Shown here in pieces: positions 1-5,548 of a stretch of DNA of 5,548 bases. Below the pieces are notes generated by a model. That model was not told the origin of the DNA, did no database searches, and was given only the letters and a program-made list of their open reading frames with translations. Location of the stretch: assembly GCA_012841675.1 (NCBI GenBank), contig DUUG01000266.1, positions 1 to 5,548 on the forward strand. The letters run 5' to 3'. Within the stretch, counting starts at the first letter, position 1. The number at the start of each line of letters is the position of its first letter. A program made the translations under genes and the position numbers. This stretch comes from Clostridiales bacterium (GTDB taxonomy: Bacteria > Bacillota > Clostridia > Oscillospirales > QAMX01).

Positions 1-28
1 AATCGCATGGCGGGTTTGTCCTATTCTG

Positions 29-1018
29 TTACTCTTTGCGGGCGGCGGCTTTTTTAATATATGCAAAGCCGCAAAGAAGCAAAACTATTCCTGTCATAAC
101 ACCCAGCGCGACGTATGGAGAAGTTATTTCCTTTTCCGGCAACGGAAGAGAAGAGGGTTCAGGCATGCCCACGCCATAATAAAGGATATTCCCGTCCTTG
201 TTATGTGTCGGCCTGCTTTTCAGTTCCTCCAAGACCGTATGCATGATGGATGTTATTTGCTTTTGCCCATATGTGCGAACAACAGTTTCTCCCGTGTTTT
301 GGGTTTCCACTTTATCCAAAACATGGAAACGTGCGTTTTTTTCGGATAAGGAGACAACGCCATGGGTCATCAAATACGGGAAGGAAACAAAATATACCGT
401 TTCCTCCGTTTTAACTTCCGCCATGGCGTTCCGAAGCAGATTGCCAAACCCATGTTCTTTCGGCCCAACGGCGGCAGAATTGATTCTCCATTTGCCTGCT
501 CTGTTTTTTAACATCTGAATTTCCTCGTCAGAAAGCAGACGATTTCCCGCCTCATCCGTACGATAAGCCAATTCTTCATTCAGCGGCTTAGCCACGGAAA
601 TATAAAGATCAACTATAACATCCCCCGAGGTATGTTCATAGACCCATACGCTGTCGGAAACCCACGCGCTGTCCGATTTTTGCATCATCTCCTGCATAGC
701 GTCTTGGGAAAGAGGCTTCTCCCATTCATCAGGAACAAACCTGTGGACCTTATACATATTATGAAAGTCCACGTCTTCCTCCGTAAGCAAGATATGATTT
801 CCGTCAGAATATGACTTTTCTTTGTTTTCACTCTGCAAGGCCGAGTTTATCCAATTGACAATATCTCCGCGCAAGGCGAGAATTCCCTCCGCCTGCGCCT
901 CATCCCAAAGCGACTCTAAACGTGCATCCTTTGCGCTTTTTGTTGAAGCTGCTGCTGTTACTGACAAATAAATCAATATTAGGCAGATGAGAACACAAGC
1001 ATACCATTTCCTTTTCAT
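29..1018 (-). CDS. Unrecognised exported protein with signal peptide and C-terminal membrane anchor
   Basis: This is an intact 329-residue frame from ATG at 1018 to TAA at 29-31 (330 if the adjacent GTG at 1021 is used). I do not recognise the family. The N-terminus is a clear signal peptide: basic MKRK, a hydrophobic core rich in L and I, then TAAAS as a likely signal-peptidase site. The mature ectodomain, about 270 residues, is mixed polar with no cysteines that I could see after the signal peptide and no known catalytic motif. Near the end, about residues 302-322 form one hydrophobic segment (YVALGVMTGIVLLLCGFAYI) followed by the basic tail KKAAARKE, as expected for a single-pass anchor with the ectodomain outside. 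The gene lies 80 bases past the protease pseudogene on the same strand, so the two were probably co-transcribed. A role with the protease, as substrate, partner or immunity factor, is only inference from position. The 28 bases after the stop hold nothing recognisable. Confidence 0.8.
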   Translation of the reverse strand: MKRKWYACVLICLILIYLSVTAAASTKSAKDARLESLWDEAQAEGILALRGDIVNWINSALQSENKEKSYSDGNHILLTEEDVDFHNMYKVHRFVPDEWEKPLSQDAMQEMMQKSDSAWVSDSVWVYEHTSGDVIVDLYISVAKPLNEELAYRTDEAGNRLLSDEEIQMLKNRAGKWRINSAAVGPKEHGFGNLLRNAMAEVKTEETVYFVSFPYLMTHGVVSLSEKNARFHVLDKVETQNTGETVVRTYGQKQITSIMHTVLEELKSRPTHNKDGNILYYGVGMPEPSSLPLPEKEITSPYVALGVMTGIVLLLCGFAYIKKAAARKE

Positions 1019-1025
1019 CACTTAT

Positions 1026-1030
1026 CCTCC
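1026..1030 (-). promoter_or_regulatory. Ribosome binding site of the membrane-anchored protein gene
   Basis: GGAGG lies seven bases before the ATG at 1018-1016 and four before a GTG at 1021-1019. The spacing favours the ATG as the start. I see no convincing promoter in the 80 bases between this gene and the protease stop, which fits transcription from upstream. Confidence 0.75.
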
Positions 1031-1098
1031 ATTTCTACTAATTGTGCGCGTTCTAATATGCAAGCGAAGAACTTTCTTACTCCGATCTAAAATATGCT

Positions 1099-1692
1099 TT
1101 AATTAAATACTGTGATATACTCCTGCCAAAGAATTACCACATCAAGGTAAGATGCCCAGCCTTGTGTAAAATCATAATAATCAACATACACTCTCAGGGT
1201 ATTACCAGGGGAGGGATCAACAAGCCGGAGCGTTTGATTCGTATCGTCCCATCCATCGATCACAAACATATGAGCACTATAACCTTCACTAATATAGTAC
1301 ACTAAACTCCCTGCCAAAACCGGATAGTCATCATTATTTTACTTCGCAAAGCAGATAATTGCAAGGGAACAATTCCTTTTATTGTAGGAAATGAATAGTC
1401 TGCAATGTAACGAAGCCCTTTTTCTGTATCATATATATCAGCACCTACATCGGGATAGGGATTACTAGAAGTCCCGAATACATAATTTACAGCATCCCAC
1501 TGCGTTTTCGATGTCGTTACTTGATGTTTTTTCAGCATTTCAGCACTAGCAGCCCAACACCAATTATTTTTTGCTTGTTCTACCCTAACCACATTCAGCT
1601 CGTACTTAACAGCCTGACTAGGTATCGTAACTAGAATCGCAAATAGCAAACAGCAAGTTATTAGATGGAAAATTTCTTTAGATTTTTTTCAT
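1099..1692 (-). pseudogene. Secreted papain-like (C39/C70-like) cysteine protease, broken by two frameshifts
   Basis: With the frames joined, this is a 197-residue protein: a signal peptide (basic KKSKE start, hydrophobic stretch, SQA near the cleavage site), then the catalytic cysteine motif QAKNNWCWAASAEM (Cys codon 1557-1559, with the upstream Gln as likely oxyanion residue). The catalytic histidine is in AHMFVIDGWDD (His codon 1270-1272), followed by an Asp in LVDPSPGN. This order of Gln, Cys, His and Asp, with WCWAA, is that of papain-like C39/C70 peptidases. Frameshift 1: seven A follow the ATG (1683-1689 on the plus strand, as T) where six are needed. Frameshift 2: near 1333-1341 one base is missing; restoring it gives SKIND-DYPVLAG. 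The shifts cancel, so only the Cys-bearing middle is out of frame. As written, the pieces are 1302-1649 (TTG start, 115 aa) and 1099-1317 (72 aa), and neither has the full triad. Assembly error is the alternative. Base composition is AT-richer than carB-dapF, which may suggest acquisition. Confidence 0.75.
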
Positions 1693-1696
1693 ATAC

Positions 1697-1702
1697 CCAC
1701 CT
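1697..1702 (-). promoter_or_regulatory. Ribosome binding site that points to the hidden protease start
   Basis: AGGTGG lies four bases before an ATG at 1692-1690. This pair fits initiation better than the TTG at 1649, which has no ribosome binding site in front of it. From that ATG the frame reads only four codons (M-K-K-I) before TAA, because of an extra A in the following A7 run. The site therefore marks the original start of the broken protease gene. Confidence 0.65.
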
Positions 1703-1746
1703 ATAGCTAATTTAGAAATTAAAACTTAATATATGATGTTAGCTTT

Positions 1747-1775
1747 TGTTAAAATATTCTAACATATAATGTCAA
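1747..1775 (-). promoter_or_regulatory. Candidate promoter with overlapping near-palindrome upstream of the protease pseudogene
   Basis: Reading the minus strand, a consensus -35 box TTGACA (1775-1770) is followed after 16 bases by TTTAAC (1753-1748), which matches TATAAT at only four of six positions. The stretch 1749-1764 is a near-perfect palindrome of the form GTTARAATATTYTAAC (seven of eight base pairs). It overlaps the spacer and the -10 box, where a repressor site could lie. A start site near 1741 would leave about 50 bases of leader before the ATG at 1692. A TATAAT also occurs at 1800-1795 without a good -35 box. The region is AT-rich, so such matches are cheap. Confidence 0.35.
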
Positions 1776-1842
1776 CCCCCTTTCTTTTTTGTATATTATA
1801 ACGCTATACATATGCTCTGTTTGTCGAATTTTGCGATATAGG

Positions 1843-1861
1843 CTCTGTACTTGTTACAGAG
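1843..1861. other. Small hairpin next to the terminator
   Basis: CTCTGTA (1843-1849) and TACAGAG (1855-1861) form a perfect 7-bp stem with a 5-nt loop, six bases from the terminator hairpin. No T run follows on the minus strand. It could back up termination, protect an RNA end or be a protein-binding palindrome. It could also be chance. Confidence 0.3.
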
Positions 1862-1866
1862 TTATC

Positions 1867-1902
1867 AAAGCCTCCGGCATGCGTGATGCGCCGGAGGCTT
1901 TT
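1867..1902 (-). terminator. Rho-independent terminator after carB-dapF
   Basis: A perfect 12-bp inverted repeat, AAAGCCTCCGGC (1867-1878) and GCCGGAGGCTTT (1890-1901), flanks an 11-nt loop. It begins three bases past the TAA of the fusion gene. On the minus strand the hairpin is followed only by TTTGATAAC, a weak U tract; on the plus strand it is followed by TTTTAATT, which is better. The stem is strong and its place right behind the stop codon fits a terminator for the minus-strand gene, possibly working in both directions. Confidence 0.8.
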
Positions 1903-1904
1903 AA

Positions 1905-2738
1905 TTACACTTCTACGGTTCCTTCAAACGCTTTGACTGCGTCGCCGGTCATATAAACGGCTTCGTCGGTGTATTGGACGAGCATGGTGCCGCCCTTTAA
2001 TCGGACGTTGATATTGCCTCCCTTTTCGCAGTACCCAAGCTCTGCCGCCGCTACCGCCGCCGCGCAGGCGCCCGTGCCCGAAGCCATGGACTCGCCGCTG
2101 CCCCGTTCCCAGATTCGTACTTTCAGCGTGTTTTTCGACACTACCTGCACAAAGGCCACGTTGGTCCGTTCGGGGAAGATAGACGCGTTTTCAATGGCCG
2201 GGCCAAGGGTTTCCACAGCGAGCAAATCCACCTCGTCGCAGAACACCACACACTGGGGATTGCCCATGGAAACGCAGGAGATTTCTAGGTCTTTCCCGTC
2301 AATTGCCACCTTCCGTCCCAGCACAGAAGGCCCCGGAAGTAACACAGGCACCTTTTCGGGGGCTAACTCCGCCTTGCCCATATTGACCCGAACGGAATGC
2401 ACCTTGCCGCCGCGTTCATAGAGCGTCAGGCTTTTGACACCGCTTAGGGTTTCAATGGCAATCTGATGGCGGCTTACCAGCCCGTTGTCAAACAAATACT
2501 TGCCCACACAGCGAATGCCGTTGCCGCACATGGAAGCCTCGCTTCCGTCCCGGTTGAAAATCCGCATTTTTGCGTCGGCCACCAAAGACGGTTCTATCAG
2601 AATAATGCCGCAGCCGCCGATCCCTAAATTCCGCTCGGAAAGATGCACGCTTAAGGATTCGGGGCTTTGGATGGGCGTTTGTAAGCAGTCAAAATAGATA
2701 TAGTCGTTGCCGGTGCCGTGGAGCTTGACAAACTTTAG
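1905..2738 (-). other. dapF: DapF module: diaminopimelate epimerase-like, full length but with altered active-site residues
   Basis: Residues 934-1210 (277 aa, normal for the family) form both halves of the DapF fold. Retained features are HGTGND (940-945, Asn944), FNRDGSE (994-1000), the first catalytic cysteine in CGNGIRC (Cys1004, codon 2526-2528), SMGNP (1090-1094), RTN (1124-1126) and WERGSG (1143-1148). Three positions depart from the family. The second catalytic cysteine of the usual ACGTGAC motif is Ser1153 (TCG, 2079-2081). The His of GNPH is Gln1095 (CAG, 2253-2255). The Asp of the usual GIGADG or GIGGDG motif is Cys976 (TGC, 2610-2612). In the family, Cys73 and Cys217 (H. influenzae and E. 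coli numbering) act as the acid-base pair. I recall that Ser substitution impairs epimerisation, so activity is doubtful. It could be a weak epimerase, a binding-only domain or a divergent isomerase. The fold assignment is secure; the function is not. Confidence 0.85.
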
Positions 2739-5548
2739 GGTTTGCCGCTCTTTCCGCATCCGGTTGATGTCTACCAGCTCGGTGCTGTTCTGGGAATACC
2801 GGCTTTTCAGGCTCAGCACTAGGGCGTTTGCCGTGTCTAGGGAGGTTAGACACGGAATAGCCCGTTCCACGGCCTTCCGGCGGATTTTCACGCTGTCTCT
2901 GGAGGGAATCCGCCCCTTAGACGAGGTGGAAACCACATAATCCACTTTGCCGCTTTCCAGGTAATCTATGACGTTTTCACCTTCCTCGTGGAGCTTGCTG
3001 ACCGTTTCCACGGAAAGCCCCGCCCGGGTTAAAAGCGCCGCCGTTCCTTTGGTGGCATACAGTTGAAACCCAAGGGCGGCAAAGCTCTTAGCCGTATCCA
3101 CCACTTCCGCCTTGTCAATGTCTTGCACGCTCATTAAAACGCCGCCGGTTTTCTTCATGGTGTACCCTGCCGCCACCATGCCCTTGTAGAGGGCCTCGTC
3201 CAGAGTTTTTCCTAGCCCGAGCACTTCGCCGGTGGACTTCATTTCCGGCCCCAGAAGGGTATCCACGTCGGCCAGCTTCTCAAAGGAAAACACCGGCACC
3301 TTGACGGCCACATACGGTGCCGTTTGGTAAAGCCCTGTGCCAAATCCCATGTCCGCCAAAGGCTCTCCAAGCATGGCACGGGTGGCCAATTCGACCATAG
3401 GCACGCCGGTGACCTTGCTAATATACGGCACCGTCCGGGAGGACCGGGGGTTTACCTCGATAACGTAAATCTCGTGGTCACGGATGACATACTGGATATT
3501 GATAAGCCCCTTAGTTTCCAAGGCAAGGGCCAGCTTTTTCGTATATTCCACCAGCTCGTCGGCCAAAGCGCCCGTTAAGTTCCACGCCGGATACACGGCA
3601 ATAGAGTCGCCGGAGTGGACGCCTGCCCGCTCCACATGCTCCATAATGCCGGGAATTAAAATGTCTTTCCCGTCGCAAATGGCATCCACTTCAATCTCCA
3701 CGCCCATGAGATACTGGTCAATGAGCACAGGCGCGTCGGGGTGGGTTTCCAGAATGCGGCGCATATATTCTTTTACATCGTCTTCACAGAAGGCAATGGT
3801 CATGTTCTGCCCGCCCAGCACATACGAAGGGCGAATGAGAACGGGGAAACCAAGCCTTGCCGCCGTGGCCAAAGCTTCTTCTTCCGTATTCACCGCGGCA
3901 CCGGCAGGGCGCTTAATGGAAAGCCGCTCTAAAAGGGCATCAAAGCGGTTGCGGTCCTCCGCTTCGTCAATGCTATCGGGCGACGTGCCGAGGATTTTTA
4001 CCCCTTGCCGGTCTAGAAACTTTGTCAGCTTAATGGCCGTCTGTCCGCCGAAGGCGACCACAACGCCGTAGGGCTGCTCGGTTCGGATGATGTGCATAAC
4101 GTCTTCCGGTGTCAGCGGCTCGAAATACAGCCGGTCGCCGGTGTCGAAGTCGGTGGAAACCGTTTCGGGGTTGTTGTTGACGATAATGACCTCAAACCCC
4201 GCCTTTTTCAGCGCCCACACACAGTGGACGGAGGCATAGTCAAACTCGATGCCCTGCCCAATGCGAATAGGGCCGGAGCCGAACACGATAACGCGCTTTT
4301 TATTGCTTTTCTTTTGCTCAATAAAGGTTTTGGCTTCGTTTTCCCCGCCGCAAACGGAGTAGAAATACGGCGATTCCGTAGCCGACTCTGCCGAACAGTC
4401 GTGCACCATCCGGTAGGAGTATGCCATGGGATTTGTCACCTTTTGCCCGGAAAGCCGTTCCAATACGGAATCGGGAAAGCCGAGCTTTTTCCCCTTTAGA
4501 TAGGCTTCTTCCGTCAAGTTGCTCGGCAGGGACAGCTCAAACTCGGCCATTTTTCTAAGTTTTTCTAAGAACCAGTAGTCAATTTTCGTTGCTTCGTAGA
4601 TAACATCCGTAGAAATGCCCCGTTTTAACGCCTCAAACACAACGAAAATCCGCCTGTCGTCACAGATCGAAAGCATCTGCTTGATTTCTGCATCGCTTTT
4701 AAAAGCAAGCTGCGGCAAATTCAGGCTGTCCACGCCGATTTCCGCCCCTCGGATGGCCTTCATTAAAGCGTGTTCAAAGGAGCTGCCAATGGCCATGACC
4801 TCGCCGGTGGCCTTCATCTGCGTGCCTAAGGTGCGTTTGGCGTAGATAAACTTGTCAAAGGGGAATTTGGGCACTTTTACAACGATGTAATCCAGCTCCG
4901 GCTCGAAAAAGGCGCTCTTTTTCCCCGGCACAACGTTTATAATTTCGTCCAGTTGGTACCCGACGGCAATTTTCGCCGCCACCTTGGCAATGGGATACCC
5001 TGTCGCCTTGGAAGCCAGCGCCGACGAACGGGACACCCGGGGATTTACCTCGATTACGGCATACTCCCCCGAAGTCGGATGCAAGGCAAACTGACAGTTA
5101 CAGCCGCCGAACACGCCCAAAGCCTCCACAATGTTGAGCGCCGCCGTCCGAAGCTTCTCATATTCCTGCTTGGAAAGGGTCACGGCAGGGGCAACGACAA
5201 TGCTGTCCCCCGTATGTACGCCCACAGGGTCCACGTTTTCCATGCTGCAGACGGTAATTTTATTCCCCGCCTTATCGCGGATGACCTCAAACTCGATTTC
5301 CTTCCAGCCGGAAACGCATTTTTCTATCAAAATCTGCCCAATGGGCGACAACCGAATGCCGTTTGTCGCAATTTCCTTCAGTTCCTCCGGCGTTTCCGCA
5401 ATGCCGCCGCCTGTACCACCCAAAGTAAACGCCGGACGGACAATGGCGGGATAACCGATTTCCATGGCAAAATCCAAAGCACCGCTTACCGTCGTTACCA
5501 CCTTAGAGGGAATCACCGGCTCGCCGATGGATACCATCGTGTCCTTGA
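1905..5548 (-). CDS. carB: Carbamoyl-phosphate synthase large subunit fused in frame to diaminopimelate epimerase (CarB-DapF), 5' end cut by window edge
   Basis: One open frame runs from the right edge (three codons, K-D-T, precede the first Met at 5537) to a TAA at 1905-1907. Counting that Met as residue 1, residues 1 to about 925 are CarB and about 934 to 1210 are DapF. The Met at 5537 is not the true start: it sits inside the first ATP-grasp domain, and about 130-140 residues of a normal ~1070-residue CarB are missing off the edge. CarB uses glutamine-derived ammonia, bicarbonate and two ATP to make carbamoyl phosphate in the cytoplasm for pyrimidine and arginine synthesis; its partner CarA is not in the window and may lie upstream. 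DapF interconverts LL- and meso-diaminopimelate. There is no stop codon and no good internal ribosome binding site between the modules, so a single polypeptide of roughly 1350 residues is predicted. A sequencing error that removed a carB stop cannot be excluded. The two modules are described separately below. Confidence 0.9.
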   Translation of the reverse strand, partial: KDTMVSIGEPVIPSKVVTTVSGALDFAMEIGYPAIVRPAFTLGGTGGGIAETPEELKEIATNGIRLSPIGQILIEKCVSGWKEIEFEVIRDKAGNKITVCSMENVDPVGVHTGDSIVVAPAVTLSKQEYEKLRTAALNIVEALGVFGGCNCQFALHPTSGEYAVIEVNPRVSRSSALASKATGYPIAKVAAKIAVGYQLDEIINVVPGKKSAFFEPELDYIVVKVPKFPFDKFIYAKRTLGTQMKATGEVMAIGSSFEHALMKAIRGAEIGVDSLNLPQLAFKSDAEIKQMLSICDDRRIFVVFEALKRGISTDVIYEATKIDYWFLEKLRKMAEFELSLPSNLTEEAYLKGKKLGFPDSVLERLSGQKVTNPMAYSYRMVHDCSAESATESPYFYSVCGGENEAKTFIEQKKSNKKRVIVFGSGPIRIGQGIEFDYASVHCVWALKKAGFEVIIVNNNPETVSTDFDTGDRLYFEPLTPEDVMHIIRTEQPYGVVVAFGGQTAIKLTKFLDRQGVKILGTSPDSIDEAEDRNRFDALLERLSIKRPAGAAVNTEEEALATAARLGFPVLIRPSYVLGGQNMTIAFCEDDVKEYMRRILETHPDAPVLIDQYLMGVEIEVDAICDGKDILIPGIMEHVERAGVHSGDSIAVYPAWNLTGALADELVEYTKKLALALETKGLINIQYVIRDHEIYVIEVNPRSSRTVPYISKVTGVPMVELATRAMLGEPLADMGFGTGLYQTAPYVAVKVPVFSFEKLADVDTLLGPEMKSTGEVLGLGKTLDEALYKGMVAAGYTMKKTGGVLMSVQDIDKAEVVDTAKSFAALGFQLYATKGTAALLTRAGLSVETVSKLHEEGENVIDYLESGKVDYVVSTSSKGRIPSRDSVKIRRKAVERAIPCLTSLDTANALVLSLKSRYSQNSTELVDINRMRKERQTLKFVKLHGTGNDYIYFDCLQTPIQSPESLSVHLSERNLGIGGCGIILIEPSLVADAKMRIFNRDGSEASMCGNGIRCVGKYLFDNGLVSRHQIAIETLSGVKSLTLYERGGKVHSVRVNMGKAELAPEKVPVLLPGPSVLGRKVAIDGKDLEISCVSMGNPQCVVFCDEVDLLAVETLGPAIENASIFPERTNVAFVQVVSKNTLKVRIWERGSGESMASGTGACAAAVAAAELGYCEKGGNINVRLKGGTMLVQYTDEAVYMTGDAVKAFEGTVEV
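2760..5548 (-). other. carB: CarB module: two ATP-grasp halves, oligomerisation domain and MGS-like allosteric domain
   Basis: Residue numbers count from the Met at 5537. The end of the carboxyphosphate ATP-grasp half covers about 1-270, with the loop RPAFTLGGTGGG (34-45), HTGDSI (108-113) and the metal-binding run EVNPRVSRSS (163-172). A helical oligomerisation domain follows at about 270-410. The second half opens with GSGPIRIGQGIEFDYA (420-435), continues with NNNPETVSTDFD (454-465), RPSYVLGGQNM (569-579) and HSGDSIAVYP (641-650), and has its metal-binding run EVNPRSSRTVPY at 694-705. An MGS-like domain, where nucleotides and other effectors bind in known CarB proteins, covers about 798-912 and includes ATKGTA (828-833) and TSSKGR (871-876). 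The module ends in a short tail, ELVDINRM, typical of clostridial CarB C-termini. I saw no lost active-site residue in the visible part, so it should be an active synthetase subunit. Confidence 0.95.

Noticed and set aside
198..518. A 106-codon plus-strand open frame opposite the membrane-anchored protein gene
   Set aside because: The minus-strand gene has a signal peptide, an anchor and a ribosome binding site; the plus-strand frame has none of these and reads as its antisense.
1330..1345. Programmed -1 ribosomal frameshift joining the two protease pieces
   Set aside because: The sequence AGTAAAATAATG does not form a canonical X-XXY-YYZ slippery heptamer in the zero frame, and the gene has another frameshift at its start, so mutation or error is simpler.
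1765..1770. TATAAT on the plus strand as a promoter
   Set aside because: No usable -35 box lies 16-18 bases upstream, there is no plus-strand gene downstream, and the region is AT-rich.
3484..4071. A 195-codon open frame on the plus strand inside carB, and similar plus-strand frames at 1969-2421, 4092-4499, 5131-5454 and elsewhere
   Set aside because: They lie opposite the strongly conserved carB-dapF coding strand, and their translations are low-complexity Ser/Thr/Arg/Pro-rich runs with no family resemblance. They are shadows of the real gene.
5537..5537. Met at 5537 as the start of carB
   Set aside because: The frame stays open to the window edge and the Met lies within the first ATP-grasp domain; the true start is outside the window.
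1..5548. tRNA, rRNA, CRISPR array, insertion sequence or attachment site
   Set aside because: I found no regularly spaced repeats, no terminal inverted repeats around a transposase, no transposase or integrase motifs, and no tRNA-like cloverleaf.

Overview
The window looks like chromosomal DNA from a clostridial-type Firmicute (Bacillota). This rests on the character of the CarB and DapF proteins (clostridial DapF style opening LHGTGNDYIYFD, CarB tail ending in ELVDIN), GGAGG-type ribosome binding sites and moderate GC in the housekeeping part. Genus cannot be fixed from the sequence. All genes I can support lie on the minus strand.

Right two thirds (1905-5548): one uninterrupted reading frame that enters from beyond the right edge. 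It encodes nearly all of the large subunit of carbamoyl-phosphate synthase (CarB; about 130-140 N-terminal residues lie outside the window) and continues without a stop codon into a complete diaminopimelate epimerase (DapF). CarB makes carbamoyl phosphate for pyrimidines and arginine; DapF makes meso-diaminopimelate for peptidoglycan and lysine. These activities share no intermediate, so the fusion is unexpected. The DapF part keeps its first catalytic Cys and most substrate-binding residues, but the second catalytic Cys is Ser, and two further well-conserved motif positions are changed (His to Gln, Asp to Cys). A strong hairpin terminator follows the stop codon directly.

Middle (1693-1904): an AT-rich intergenic region with the terminator, a second small hairpin, a -35-like TTGACA and a near-palindrome. 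It probably holds the promoter for the genes to its left.

Left third (1-1692): an AT-richer accessory region. A secreted papain-like (C39/C70-like) cysteine protease gene is broken by two opposite frameshifts, one in a run of seven A right after the start codon and one just before the catalytic-His half. The shifts cancel, so the start codon and the C-terminal third share a frame while the Cys-bearing middle is in another. About 80 bases further on is an intact gene for an unrecognised exported protein with a signal peptide and one C-terminal membrane anchor. The two may form, or have formed, a small secretion-linked operon.

The main points of interest are the CarB-DapF fusion and the altered DapF active site. 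Together they allow the hypothesis that the DapF module is a ligand-binding or scaffolding domain instead of, or as well as, an enzyme.
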